From the NCBI RefSeq assembly GCF_017874235.1, contig NZ_JAGGLC010000001.1:310001-374000 (forward strand): a stretch of DNA of 64,000 bases. Direction: 5' to 3'. Below are positions 47,299 to 56,744 of the stretch, piece by piece (positions within the stretch are counted from its first letter, which is position 1; each line of letters starts with the position of its first letter). This DNA is from Halolamina salifodinae (lineage in GTDB: Archaea; Halobacteriota; Halobacteria; Halobacteriales; Haloferacaceae). The translations under genes and the position numbers were made by a program. The notes under the pieces are model-generated. The model did no database searches. It was not told the DNA's origin and saw only the letters and a program-made list of their open reading frames with translations.

Positions 47299-49614
47299 TT
47301 AGCGGACCGAGTCGAGGATCAACTGCTGTTCCACGCGCTTGACCTCGTGTTGAACGTCGCGGACGGCGTCGATGTTCGCCGAGATGCTGGAAATCCCCTC
47401 CTCGACGAGGAAGTCGACCATCTCCGGCTTGGAGCCGGCCTGCCCACAGATCGACGTGTCGACGTCGTGTTCGCGGCAGGTCTCGATGGTCTCCGTGATC
47501 AGTTCGAGCACCGCCGGGTGGAGTTCGTCGAACCGGTCGGCGACGTGCTCGTTGTTGCGGTCGACCGCCAGCGTGTACTGGGTCAGGTCGTTGGTGCCGA
47601 AGGAGGCGAAGTCGATGCCCTGCTCGGCCATCTCCTCGACCATCAGCGCGCTGGCGGGTGTCTCGATCATGACGCCCCAGTTGCGCTTCTCCGTGTCGAT
47701 GCCGGCCTCCTGCATCAGGTTCTTGGCCTGAATCACGTCCTCGGCGTCGTTGACGAGCGGCAGCATGAGCTCGACGTTGTCGTAGCCCATGTCGTACAGC
47801 TTCCGGAACGCCGCGAGTTCGTGCTGGAACACCTCGGGCTTGTTCAGACTCCGGCGGATGCCCCGCCAGCCGAGCATCGGGTTGTGTTCGGTCGGTTCGT
47901 CCTCGCCGCCCTTCATCGAGCGGAACTCGTCGGTCGGGGCGTCGAGCGTGCGGACGCGCACGGGCCGGGGGTAGAACTCCTCGGCGACGCCCTGAATCCC
48001 GTCGACCAACTGGTCCTGATACGCCTCGGCGCCCTCGTCCTCGATGTAGCGCTCGGGGGTCTTGCCCAGGGTCAGCACCATGTGCTCCATCCGGAGCAGC
48101 CCCACGCCGTCGGCGCCGGTCGCGGCCGCGCGCTCGGCGGCCTCGGGGATGGAGACGTTGACCTTCACCTCGGTCGCGGTCATGGGTTTGACCGGCGTCT
48201 TGGGCCGAACCTCCTCGACTGGCTCGTGTTCGGGCTCGGACGGCTCGGTGCGGCCCTCGATGACGGTGCCGCGGTCGCCGTCGATGGTGACGGCCTGGCC
48301 GTCGACGAGCTCTCGGGAGCCGCTGCCCGTGCCGACGACCGCCGGCACGCCGAGTTCGCGGGAGACAATCGCCGCGTGGCTGGTCATCCCGCCCTCGTCG
48401 GTGACGATGCCCGCCGCGCGCTTCATCGCGGGCACCATGTCCGGCATCGTCATCTCGGTGACGAGCACGTCACCGTCGTCGACTTTGTCGAGCTGATCGA
48501 GCTCCGTGACGACGCGGACCTCGCCGGAGACGACCCCGGGCGAGGCGCCGAGGCCGCGGATCAGCACCTCGCCGGACTCCTCGCCCTCGGTCTCGCGTTC
48601 CTCCGCGAGTTCGGCGTCGTCACCGTCGTCGATAGTGGTAATCGGTCGGGACTGGAGCATGTACACCTCGCCACTCCCCGGCTGCGCCGCGTCGCTAGAG
48701 GCGTCGTCCGACGCCTCCGTGTCGACGATGGCCCACTCCACGTCCTGGGGCGTGTCGTAGTGGTCCTCCACGAGTTCGCCGAGTTCGACCAGTTCCTCGA
48801 TCTCGTCGTCCGAGAGCACCCGCGTGTTCCGGCGGTCGGGGTCGACCGGCTCCTCGACGGTCTCGCCGGTCTCGGGGTCCTTGATCATCTTGACCTTCTT
48901 GTCGGCGACCGTCACCTCCTCGACGGCGTCGGTCGTGCGGTCGTAGACGTAGTTGTCCGGGGAGACAGTCCCCGAGACGACCGCCTCGCCCAGCCCCCAC
49001 GCGGCCTCGATGATGAGTCGCGGCTCACCCGTCGAGGGGTGGGACGTGAACATCACGCCGGACTTGTCGGCATCGACCATCTCCTGGACGACGACAGCGA
49101 TGTCGACGATGTCGTGCGGGAAGTCCTTGCGCTCGCGGTAGTAGATGGCGCGCTGGGAGAACAGCGACGCCCAGCACTCCTTGACGCGCTCAAGGAGTTT
49201 CTCGCCCTGTACGTTGAGGAACGTCTCCTGCTGCCCCGCGAACGATGCGTCCGGCAGATCCTCCGCGGTCGCCGACGACCGCACGGCGACGAACGTGTCC
49301 TCGCCCAACTCCTCGTAGGCCGCGAGGATCTCCTCCCGTACCTCCTCGGGGAACGGTGTCTCGAGGATGAGTTCGTGTGCCCGCTCCGAGGCCCCCTTGA
49401 GCGCGGCGGAGTCCTCGGGGTCCACGTCCATCGCCCCGAACAGTTCCTCGTCGATGCCCGCCTCCTCGATGAACGCCCGATACGTCCCCGCCGTGACCAC
49501 GAATCCCGGCGGTACCGGAAGCCCGGCCCCGGTGAGTTCACCGAGGGATGCCCCCTTTCCGCCGACCGTCTCCAGGTCCGCGGCGCGAACGTCGTCGAGC
49601 CAGAGTACTCCCAT
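47299..49614 (-). CDS. ppsA: Phosphoenolpyruvate synthase (pyruvate, water dikinase)
   Basis: Product of 771 residues. The N-terminal ATP-binding domain starts GGKGASLGELTGAGLPVPPGF; the swivelling His domain has DEGGMTSHAAIVSRELGVPAVVG with the phospho-histidine; the C-terminal PEP/pyruvate domain has FASFGTNDLTQYTLAVDRNN and the Cys of DTSICGQAGS. It makes PEP from pyruvate for gluconeogenesis. A short palindrome (48698-48717) encodes a Ser/Asp/Ala-rich loop (ASDDASSDAAQ) in the ATP-binding region that looks inserted. Confidence 0.95.
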   Translation of the reverse strand: MGVLWLDDVRAADLETVGGKGASLGELTGAGLPVPPGFVVTAGTYRAFIEEAGIDEELFGAMDVDPEDSAALKGASERAHELILETPFPEEVREEILAAYEELGEDTFVAVRSSATAEDLPDASFAGQQETFLNVQGEKLLERVKECWASLFSQRAIYYRERKDFPHDIVDIAVVVQEMVDADKSGVMFTSHPSTGEPRLIIEAAWGLGEAVVSGTVSPDNYVYDRTTDAVEEVTVADKKVKMIKDPETGETVEEPVDPDRRNTRVLSDDEIEELVELGELVEDHYDTPQDVEWAIVDTEASDDASSDAAQPGSGEVYMLQSRPITTIDDGDDAELAEERETEGEESGEVLIRGLGASPGVVSGEVRVVTELDQLDKVDDGDVLVTEMTMPDMVPAMKRAAGIVTDEGGMTSHAAIVSRELGVPAVVGTGSGSRELVDGQAVTIDGDRGTVIEGRTEPSEPEHEPVEEVRPKTPVKPMTATEVKVNVSIPEAAERAAATGADGVGLLRMEHMVLTLGKTPERYIEDEGAEAYQDQLVDGIQGVAEEFYPRPVRVRTLDAPTDEFRSMKGGEDEPTEHNPMLGWRGIRRSLNKPEVFQHELAAFRKLYDMGYDNVELMLPLVNDAEDVIQAKNLMQEAGIDTEKRNWGVMIETPASALMVEEMAEQGIDFASFGTNDLTQYTLAVDRNNEHVADRFDELHPAVLELITETIETCREHDVDTSICGQAGSKPEMVDFLVEEGISSISANIDAVRDVQHEVKRVEQQLILDSVR
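48698..48717. repeat. Palindrome inside ppsA
   Basis: GAGGCGTCG-tc-CGACGCCTC, 9-bp arms, in a low-complexity loop upstream of the conserved GEVYMLQSRPIT block. Confidence 0.55.
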
Positions 49615-49674
49615 CGAGTGAAGATGCCGGTGAAGCTCTAAAGAAGGTTCCGGACCCTTAGAGGATTCGGGTAG

Positions 49675-49935
49675 CTACTCGGAGTCTTCGAGCTCGGAGG
49701 GATGGGGCGGGAACTTCTCGGGCCGGTCGTCCTCCATCGGCTCCTCGGGTTCGACATCGGGGATGATGCTGTCGTCGATATCGTCGATGACCTGCTCCAT
49801 CAGGGTCAACCCCGCCGCCTTCGTCGGCGCGTCGCCGACGGCGCCGCGCTCGGAGTCGACGACGGTCCACCAGCCACCCTCGTTCTCGATCAGTTGGATC
49901 TCCCGGTTCGACTCCTCGGCGTCGGCGTCAGTCAT
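49675..49935 (-). CDS. Small haloarchaeal protein
   Basis: Product of 86 residues. REIQLIENEGGWWTVVDSERGAVGDAPTKAAGLTLMEQVIDDI looks like the HicB-like antitoxin/partial RNase H-like fold (strand-strand-helix), here without a HicA-type toxin next to it. The C-terminus is disordered and acidic. It may be a stand-alone regulator; function unknown. Lies upstream of ppsA on the same strand. Confidence 0.65.
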   Translation of the reverse strand: MTDADAEESNREIQLIENEGGWWTVVDSERGAVGDAPTKAAGLTLMEQVIDDIDDSIIPDVEPEEPMEDDRPEKFPPHPSELEDSE

Positions 49936-49983
49936 GCCATCGCATAACGAACACGCGGGGAAAAGCCGTTCGGGTGGGGCACG

Positions 49984-51084
49984 TCACTCGAACACCGCGT
50001 CGAACGCCGACGCGCCGAGCGGGTCGAACGTCCCGGCCGCCAGATCCTCCCGGACGTGGCTGGGGCGACCCATCCCCACCAGCGCCGTCACCACCGCGGG
50101 CGCCGAGCGCGCGAAGTTGATCGCTCGCTGGGCGGGGCTGTCACCAGCCAACTCCGCCGCGATCTCCTCGGGGATCCCCCCGACCAGATCGCCACCCATC
50201 AGCGCCGAACTCGCGGCTACCGAGAGCCCCTCGCGGTGGGCGAACTCCAGCGCGCTCACGGCCTCGCCGCTCTCGGGATCCGCGTGGTGGGCTGCCGTGA
50301 ACGCGTCGGCCATGTGGACGTTGAACGGCAGTTGGAGCGCCTCGAGGCCGTGCTCATCGGGATCCCCCCCGGCTGCCTTCCCCGCAGACTCTGCACACGC
50401 AAGCACCCGCGAAAGCGAGAGATGCTGGTCGTGGTCTTCGGGCACGCGGAACGCCTCCCACGACGCCACGCCGTAGCGGCCGATCCGGCCGGCGTCGATC
50501 TGTCCCTCCAGATACTCGAACGCGTCCCGGAGTTGGTCGTACACGTCCTCCCGGGAGCGGGCCTCCAACTGTGTCTCGGGGTTGTGGACGTAGTAGCAGT
50601 CGACCGAATCGACCCCCAGCGCGTCGAGCGAGCGGTCGAGCATCGCGTCCAGAAAGTCGGGCGTCATCGCGTGGCTGCCGCGCGCGAGATCCGCCGGGTC
50701 GACGAGGCCCGTCTCGATGAACTGCTCGCGGACGTACGCCGACGGGTCAGGCGGGCGCTCGCCGTCGAACGGGACGAAACCGCCCTTGGTGGCCAGCGCA
50801 ACCGCTTCCCGGTCCACCGCCGCGGCCGCGAGCGCGTCGCCGACGACGCGTTCGGCGCGGCCACAGCGGTAGTCGGGTGCCGTGTCCAGGACGTTGCAGC
50901 CGTTCTCCAGCGCGGTCACGAGGGCATCGTGGTGACGCTCGTCGACGGCTACGGTGGGTGCGCCCCGGTAGCTTCCGGCGCCGATGGAGGAGACAACGCC
51001 CGGGCCGAACCGCCGGAAGTAGGTGCGGCCATAGCGGTCGCCGAAACGGTCACGGTAGCGCCACGTCGCGTCGTGGGTCGCCAT
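49984..51084 (-). CDS. Aldo/keto reductase
   Basis: Product of 366 residues. CNVLDTAPDYRCGRAERVVGDAL carries the catalytic Asp and Tyr, ALATKGGF the Lys, and VDCYYVHNPETQ the His of the aldo/keto reductase superfamily. NAD(P)H-dependent reduction of a carbonyl compound is expected. The protein is longer than the usual 320 residues through an N-terminal extension and an internal helical region. Substrate unknown. Confidence 0.87.
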   Translation of the reverse strand: MATHDATWRYRDRFGDRYGRTYFRRFGPGVVSSIGAGSYRGAPTVAVDERHHDALVTALENGCNVLDTAPDYRCGRAERVVGDALAAAAVDREAVALATKGGFVPFDGERPPDPSAYVREQFIETGLVDPADLARGSHAMTPDFLDAMLDRSLDALGVDSVDCYYVHNPETQLEARSREDVYDQLRDAFEYLEGQIDAGRIGRYGVASWEAFRVPEDHDQHLSLSRVLACAESAGKAAGGDPDEHGLEALQLPFNVHMADAFTAAHHADPESGEAVSALEFAHREGLSVAASSALMGGDLVGGIPEEIAAELAGDSPAQRAINFARSAPAVVTALVGMGRPSHVREDLAAGTFDPLGASAFDAVFE

Positions 51085-51187
51085 TGGTCGGGAGAAGCGG
51101 CCGGGTCCGGATATGGCTGCCGTTCCGACGCTCGGGCGGGCGTCGATACCGGGATGTCGTCGCCCGCTCCGCCGCCCGGGTCGCCGG

Positions 51188-52333
51188 CTACACGTCGCCT
51201 TCGAGGCTGTCGAATATCGACTCGATCAGCGCCTCACGGGAGGGCTCCTCGTCGGCCGGGAGTTGGCCGCCGCCCATGCGGGCGTGGCCGCCGGCGCCGG
51301 CGTCGGGCACGCCCTCGACGGCGTTCTCGAGCGCGCGGCCCATGTGGACCCGGTCGTCCCGGGAGCGCCCGGAGAGGTGGACCGTGCCCTCGCGCTCGCC
51401 GACGACGACGACGGCGGTGATCCCCTCCAGCGTGATGAGTTCGTCCGCGGCCTGCGGGATGGCGTCGGCGTTCGAGAGCGTCCCCACGTCGCTGACCGCA
51501 AAGGAGCCCTCGACCTGCCGGCCGGCGATGGCGCGGGCCTTCACGTCCAGTGTCTCGCCGCTGACCTGCGGGTTCGCGATGCGGTCGAGCGAGTCCTCGT
51601 CGACGCCGGGCGCGAGCGACGCCGCCGCCGAGAAGTCGGCCGACGAGGCGCCACTGGTGAGGTGTCGGGTGTCCGCGAGGATCCCGTAGAGCAGCCCCGT
51701 ACACTCCCGGGAGGGGAGGGTGAATCGGGCGTTGACCTCGCTCTCGTGGACGTCCGGCGGGACGGGCTTGCCGCCAACGTCCGAGAAGTACTCCGCGACG
51801 ATGCTGGCCGACGCGCCGTAGTCGGTCCGCACGTCGGTGAACTCCTCGCCGGTCCCCTCGCCGGGGTGATGGTCGACGACGGCGAACGGGAGTACCCCAT
51901 CGGCGCCCTCGAAGCCGCGGGGTTGGTTGTGGTCGACGAGGACGACCGACTCGGCCGCCAACTCCGAGACGTGGTCGATCCCCTGGATGTCGAGGTCGAG
52001 GACGTTCCTGAACGCGCGGTTCTCCTGATGGCGGATCTGGCCCGTGAACTGCAGCGTCGCCTCGCAGCCGACCTGTTCGGCGAGGTGGCCGACGCCGACG
52101 GCGGCGGCCATCGCGTCCGGGTCCGGGTCCGGGTGCATCAGCACCGCGACATGGTCGCGGTCCTCCAACGCCTGCTTGAACCGGACGCCGACCGGGCGGC
52201 GGTAGCGCAGCAGCGCCAGCGCGCCGACGATGGTGATGATGACCAGCGCCCCGGCCGCAACGACGAGTTCGGGGTTCTCGCGGGCGAACCGCTCGGCACG
52301 CGCGAACGCATCCGCGTAGCCGGCGGTCTGCAT
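51188..52333 (-). CDS. Membrane-anchored DHH-family phosphoesterase
   Basis: Product of 381 residues. One N-terminal membrane helix (about 24-44) and then a DHH domain (VLMHPDPDPDAMAAAVGV, VVLVDHNQP, AVVDHHPGEG) and a DHHA1 end (GAGGHARMGGGQLP). The layout resembles NrnA/oligoribonuclease and cyclic-dinucleotide phosphodiesterases (GdpP/DhhP) in being membrane bound, though no GGDEF or PAS domain is present. It could degrade nanoRNA, pAp or cyclic di-AMP. Confidence 0.82.
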   Translation of the reverse strand: MQTAGYADAFARAERFARENPELVVAAGALVIITIVGALALLRYRRPVGVRFKQALEDRDHVAVLMHPDPDPDAMAAAVGVGHLAEQVGCEATLQFTGQIRHQENRAFRNVLDLDIQGIDHVSELAAESVVLVDHNQPRGFEGADGVLPFAVVDHHPGEGTGEEFTDVRTDYGASASIVAEYFSDVGGKPVPPDVHESEVNARFTLPSRECTGLLYGILADTRHLTSGASSADFSAAASLAPGVDEDSLDRIANPQVSGETLDVKARAIAGRQVEGSFAVSDVGTLSNADAIPQAADELITLEGITAVVVVGEREGTVHLSGRSRDDRVHMGRALENAVEGVPDAGAGGHARMGGGQLPADEEPSREALIESIFDSLEGDV

Positions 52334-52417
52334 ACCTGTCCCTGTCCGCCCCCCGCGGGAAGTAGTTTCGGCACGGCCGCCGAACCGCCTTTGTCAGTGC
52401 CCGCCGGACACGCCACC

Positions 52418-53047
52418 ATGGAGTACGAACAGCGCCGCGAGCGGCTGGTCGAACGGCTCAGGGACCGCGGGGCCATCGAGCGCGAGTCCACCGCGGAAGC
52501 GATCCGGGCCGTCCCCCGCCACGAGTTCGTGCCCGAAGGCCGGCGCGACGATGCTTACGCGGATCGCCCGCTCCCCATCGGCGAGGGCCAGACCGTCTCG
52601 GCACCGCACATGGTGGCCGTGATGGTCGAGCGCCTCGATCTCGAAGCCGGCGAGGAGGTGCTCGAGATCGGCACTGGCTGTGGCTACCACGCCGCCGTCA
52701 CCGCCGAGGTGGTGGGCGACGGGAACGTCTACTCCGTCGAGTACGTCCCCGAATTGGCCGAGCAGGCCCGCGAAACCCTGGATCGACTGGGATACGACAT
52801 CGGCGTCCGGACCGGCGACGGCCACGAGGGCTGGGCCGAGCACGCGCCCTACGATGCCGCCTACCTCACCTGCGCGGCCGAGGAAATCCCCGATCCGATC
52901 ATCGAGCAGACCCGGGAGGGCGGCCGGATCCTCGCACCGGTCGGGAACGTGATGCAGGAACTGGTCCTGCTCACGGTGCAAGAGAGCGGCGGGACCGACC
53001 GCGAGACGTTCGCCGGCGTGCGGTTCGTGCCGATGCAGGGCGGGTAG
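52418..53047 (+). CDS. pcm: Protein-L-isoaspartate O-methyltransferase
   Basis: Product of 209 residues from ATG 52418. AIRAVPRHEFVPEGRRDDAYADRPLPIGEGQTVSAPHM and motif I VLEIGTGCGYHAAVTAEV are diagnostic. It repairs isoaspartyl residues in aged proteins using SAM. First of three consecutive methyltransferase genes on this strand; the third is a divergent Pcm homologue. Confidence 0.93.
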   Translation: MEYEQRRERLVERLRDRGAIERESTAEAIRAVPRHEFVPEGRRDDAYADRPLPIGEGQTVSAPHMVAVMVERLDLEAGEEVLEIGTGCGYHAAVTAEVVGDGNVYSVEYVPELAEQARETLDRLGYDIGVRTGDGHEGWAEHAPYDAAYLTCAAEEIPDPIIEQTREGGRILAPVGNVMQELVLLTVQESGGTDRETFAGVRFVPMQGG

Positions 53048-53101
53048 CGTGGCTGCCGCGGACCCCAACGGCTTTGCCGGGATGCACCTACGGGACGAGT
53101 G

Positions 53102-54028
53102 ATGCCGACGGCTGGAGACATCGACCTCGACACCCCAACACTCGCGCTGCTGTGGGCGGCCCGCGAGACCGGACTGCTGGCAGCGCTGCTCCGCGGCGAG
53201 GGTGGCACGAGCGAGGCCGCCGACGCCGCGGATGTCACCGAGCGCGCGGCCACCGTCATCGCCAACGCGCTGGTCCAGACGGGCTTCCTGCGGCGCGTCG
53301 GCGACGCCGTCGAGCCGACGAACCGCGCGCTGGGACTGCTGGCCACCCGCGACCTCCGCTCTATCGGCCGGATCCCGGCGGAACTGGACCGCTTCGGCGC
53401 CGTCGCGGAGCTCCCGCGGACGATAGAGAGCGGGGTCGCGCCAATCGGTCCGGACGAGCGTATCCGGCACCGACTCGGCGCCGTCGAGGCGCTGGACGAC
53501 CGGGTCGTCGAGGCCACCGTCGACGCCGCGCTGGCAGCCAACCCCGACGCGGAGCGCGTGCTGGTGGTCGCCGACGGCCCCGGGCCGCACGCCCGGGAGT
53601 TAGCCGACCGGGGGCCGGACGTGACGTTGCTCGACGGGCCCGCCGAGGCCGAAGCGGTTGCGCCGCTGGTCGACCGGACGCCAGTAACCCTTCGGAGCGA
53701 CAGTCTCGCCGACGTGTCGGCGACGTTCGACCTCGTGATCGCTGTCGACAGCGCGTGGCGCCAGTCGGTCGACGAGAACCGGTTCACGGTGGCCGCGGCC
53801 GCCAGCGCTGTCGCGCCGGGTGGCACCGTGGTGCTGGTCGAACCGCTCCAGGATCGCTCGAGCGCCACCGCCGAAGTGGCTGCGACGGCGCTCGCGACCG
53901 GGACTGGGCGGCCGTACACTGAGGCGGAGGTGGCCGGCTGGTTCGGTGACGCCGGCCTCGTCGAGGTCGAGACGAGCGACGTGCCGGACACGCCGTACCA
54001 GGCCGTCGCCGGACGCCGAGAGACGTAG
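53102..54028 (+). CDS. SAM-dependent methyltransferase-like protein with N-terminal winged helix
   Basis: Product of 308 residues from ATG 53102. The N-terminal winged helix (LALLWAARETGLLAALLRGEGGTSEAADAADVTERAATVIANAL) resembles the dimerisation domain of plant-type O-methyltransferases. The C-terminal Rossmann part has VLVVADGPGPHARELADRG in place of the usual glycine-rich SAM motif, and later GGTVVLVEPLQDR. The SAM site is weak, so it may be a diverged enzyme. Between the two pcm-like genes. Confidence 0.7.
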   Translation: MPTAGDIDLDTPTLALLWAARETGLLAALLRGEGGTSEAADAADVTERAATVIANALVQTGFLRRVGDAVEPTNRALGLLATRDLRSIGRIPAELDRFGAVAELPRTIESGVAPIGPDERIRHRLGAVEALDDRVVEATVDAALAANPDAERVLVVADGPGPHARELADRGPDVTLLDGPAEAEAVAPLVDRTPVTLRSDSLADVSATFDLVIAVDSAWRQSVDENRFTVAAAASAVAPGGTVVLVEPLQDRSSATAEVAATALATGTGRPYTEAEVAGWFGDAGLVEVETSDVPDTPYQAVAGRRET

Positions 54029-54116
54029 CTGGGGCCGTGGCCGGGACCGTCGCCGGGGCAGGCCGGGCGCAGTACTCACCGCTGAGTTCAAATAGCCGTA
54101 TCTCCGACCCGGAGGT

Positions 54117-54932
54117 ATGGATCCCGCGGTGCTCCGGGACGACATGGTCGACGGGCTGGAACACAGCTTCGGCCGGCCGCTACCGGAAGGCGTCGGTGCG
54201 GCGATGCGCACGGTCCCCCGTCGCGAGTTCGTCGAGGACGCCCCCTACGACAACCGACCGTCGACGAGCGACGGCACCGTCGCGCTCGCGCCCGGCACGG
54301 TCGCCCGGCTGCTGACCGCGCTCGACGCCCGGGGCGGCGACGACGTGCTCGTCGTCGGCGTCGGCGTCGGCTACACCGCCGCCGTGCTCGCGGAGATGGT
54401 CGGCGGCCGGCGCGTCCACGCCCTCGACATCTCCCGGACGCAGGTGTATCGCGCTCGCTCGAACCTCGAGGCCGCCGGCTACGGCGAGGTACTGGTCAAC
54501 TGCCGCGAGGGCTCGGACGGCCTCCCCGAGTACGCGCCCTACGACCGGATTCTGGTCGAGGCCGCCGTCGTTGAACCGCCGCACGCGCTGCTCGAACAGT
54601 TGGCCGACGGCGGACGGCTCGTGTTCCCGAAGGGCAACACCGATCAGACGCTCGTCGCCGTCACCCCGGACGACGATGCGCCCGACGGCTACCGGCGCGT
54701 CGACGAACGCGGGCCGGTCCAGTTCGCGCCGCTGCTGGTCGACGGCGAACAGCCCGGCGTCACCCGGAACCGCACCCGGAGAGAGGACCGCGAACACGCC
54801 GAGCGCGGTGCGGGTCCCGGCTGGGAGCACGAGTGGCTCGACTGGGACGAACGGCTCTCCGGTCGGGACCGCCGCTCCGCCGGAGATAGCTCCGGTGCCC
54901 CCGACTGGGGCGACTACGGCGACCGGCGGTAG
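54117..54932 (+). CDS. Divergent protein-L-isoaspartate methyltransferase homologue
   Basis: Product of 271 residues. AMRTVPRREFVEDAPYDNRPSTSDGTVALAPGTVARLL aligns with the Pcm entry region but the invariant Gly-x-Gly-Gln-Thr-Ile-Ser type motif has become TSDGTVALAPG. Motif I is VLVVGVGVGYTAAVLAEM. The C-terminus is extended by about 60 charged residues, with a small palindrome at 54880-54895. The usual isoaspartate-pocket motif is altered, so it may act on another substrate. Widespread second Pcm copies of this kind are common in haloarchaea as far as I know. Confidence 0.75.
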   Translation: MDPAVLRDDMVDGLEHSFGRPLPEGVGAAMRTVPRREFVEDAPYDNRPSTSDGTVALAPGTVARLLTALDARGGDDVLVVGVGVGYTAAVLAEMVGGRRVHALDISRTQVYRARSNLEAAGYGEVLVNCREGSDGLPEYAPYDRILVEAAVVEPPHALLEQLADGGRLVFPKGNTDQTLVAVTPDDDAPDGYRRVDERGPVQFAPLLVDGEQPGVTRNRTRREDREHAERGAGPGWEHEWLDWDERLSGRDRRSAGDSSGAPDWGDYGDRR

Positions 54933-55062
54933 GGCGACGCCCGGACGACGCGCCGGGGCGAGACACCCGCCAGTGCCGGCCCGACGAGCAGGTAGCGCGG
55001 GAGCGCCCCCTCGTCAGGCCCCGACGAAGTCGACCAATCCGGCCCGCGAATTCTCGACCGGC

Positions 55063-55533
55063 TCACTCCCGAACCACCAGCACGTGGCTGTTCTCCCGGC
55101 GGTCGACGAACTGCTCCCCGGCCGGCGGCTTCACGTCGAGCGTGAGCGTTCCCTGCTCCTGATTCGCGGCGAGTTGTGGGTCCACGGAGACAGTCGCGTT
55201 GCCGTCCGGACCGGTCGTCGCGGTGGCGACACCGTCGACGCTGGCCGTGCCGCCGTCGACGACGACCGTCGCGCCCGAGACGGGGTCGCCCTCGGCGTCG
55301 ACGACCTGCAGCGTGAGGTTCTGCGGGCCCGTCTCGACTACTTCGGGCGACGGCCGGACATCGAGTTCAGAGGCCGCGAGGCCGCCAACGCCGTTGACGA
55401 GGTTCAGCATCACGCTCAGACAGGCGGCGCCGACGACCAGCGAGACGACCAGACGGACCGGCAGCCCCTCGATGGCTCGCTCGTCCTCGCGGAGGTCGGC
55501 GACCGTACGTCGAAGTCGGCTCAGATCGAGCAT
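55063..55533 (-). CDS. Membrane-anchored protein with an Ig-like/carboxypeptidase-regulatory-like domain
   Basis: Product of 156 residues. A cytoplasmic head (SRLRRTVADLREDERAIEGLP), one membrane helix (about residues 27-50), then an extracellular beta-sandwich with the typical NLTLQVVDAEGDPVSGATVVVDGGTASVDGVATATTGPDGNATV of carboxypeptidase-regulatory-like repeats. Probably a surface or pilin-like protein. No partner genes recognised nearby. Confidence 0.7.
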   Translation of the reverse strand: MLDLSRLRRTVADLREDERAIEGLPVRLVVSLVVGAACLSVMLNLVNGVGGLAASELDVRPSPEVVETGPQNLTLQVVDAEGDPVSGATVVVDGGTASVDGVATATTGPDGNATVSVDPQLAANQEQGTLTLDVKPPAGEQFVDRRENSHVLVVRE

Positions 55534-55607
55534 GGGTCCGCTGGCCCCGTCTTCCTACTTGAAGCGCCGGGCGAGTGTTCAAGGGGGATAGCGCGACCAG
55601 ACACCCC

Positions 55608-56744
55608 ATGCACGTCATCGGTCGCGAAAGGAGAGACGAAGGGGAGGAAGAAGCGCCGCCGACCGGCCGCCTCGGCCGGTATCTCGCCCGGGACGGGAGC
55701 GTCGGCGCCCCTGTCGGCGTCGATCTCAACCGACCGCACGCCGGTCTCGTTGTCGGCAAACGCGGGGCGGGGAAGTCACATACCCTCGGCGTGCTCGCTG
55801 AAGCGGCCGCCCGGGCACGCGGCGTCGCTCCCGTGGTCGTCGATCCGATGGGTGCGTTTTCGGGGCTCGCGGCGGCGTCGGATGCTGACGCGGCAGCCAT
55901 CCCGGCGCAGGTCGTCGACGATCCCACCATCCGGGCCGACGCGGTTCCCGCCGCGAAGTGGCCGGAGTTGGTCGGTTTCGATCCCGCGAGCGGTCCGGGT
56001 GCGCTGATCTGGGAGGCCGCGACGGCGGCATCGACGCTGACGGGGATGCTCGGTGAGTTGGAGGATGGCGATGCAGACGCCGACGCGACGCCGGCCCACC
56101 AGCGCGCCGCACGGAACCACCTCGGCAGAGCGTGCGAGTGGGGCGTCTTCGACCCGGACGGTCTCACCACTCCCGATCTGTTCGGCCCTGAAGTAACCCT
56201 GCTCTCGCTCGCCGGGGTCGACGACGCGCCGACGAGCGCCGTTGTCGGGGGCGTCGCGCGACTGCTGTACGACGCTCGCGTCGGCGACGATCCACCGCCG
56301 CGGTTGCCGTGGCTGTTCGTTGACGAGGCCCATATCGCGGTGGACGGTGTGGCTGGTACTGCACTGCGGACGCTCTTGACTCGGGGACGCGCGCCGGGAG
56401 TGTCGCTGCTGCTCGCGACTCAGCGTCCGTCGGCGCTCCCAGCAGTGGCGGCCTCGCAGGCAGATCTGCTTGTCGCGCACCGACTCACCAGCGAGGCCGA
56501 TATCGAGGCGCTCGCGGCCGCGAGTCCGACGTATCTCTCCGGGGCGCTCCAGGACCGGCTCCCGTCCGGCCGTGGCGAGGCGCTGCTCGTCGACGACGCG
56601 ACGGAGTCGACGCATACCGTCCGAATTCGAGAACGACAGACCCCCCACGGCGGCCACACGCCGCGTGCAAGCGAGCAAGGGAGCGGGCCGGAAGGGAAAA
56701 CGACAGGTACGAGCGGCCGAACGTTGGGGTGTGAGTCGACCTGA
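55608..56744 (+). CDS. HerA/FtsK-like P-loop ATPase
   Basis: Product of 378 residues. NRPHAGLVVGKRGAGKSHTLG (Walker A near residue 55), LPWLFVDEAHIAV (Walker B) and LLLATQRPSALP are those of HerA/VirB4-type DNA-pumping ATPases. It lacks the N-terminal HAS-barrel of HerA and there is no NurA nuclease next to it, so it is not the repair HerA. A membrane gene overlaps its end by 14 nt, which suggests an assembly at the membrane. Confidence 0.78.
   Translation: MHVIGRERRDEGEEEAPPTGRLGRYLARDGSVGAPVGVDLNRPHAGLVVGKRGAGKSHTLGVLAEAAARARGVAPVVVDPMGAFSGLAAASDADAAAIPAQVVDDPTIRADAVPAAKWPELVGFDPASGPGALIWEAATAASTLTGMLGELEDGDADADATPAHQRAARNHLGRACEWGVFDPDGLTTPDLFGPEVTLLSLAGVDDAPTSAVVGGVARLLYDARVGDDPPPRLPWLFVDEAHIAVDGVAGTALRTLLTRGRAPGVSLLLATQRPSALPAVAASQADLLVAHRLTSEADIEALAAASPTYLSGALQDRLPSGRGEALLVDDATESTHTVRIRERQTPHGGHTPRASEQGSGPEGKTTGTSGRTLGCEST

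Noticed and set aside
49675..49935. HicAB toxin-antitoxin pair
   Set aside because: The protein looks HicB-like at most, and no HicA-sized toxin gene is adjacent.
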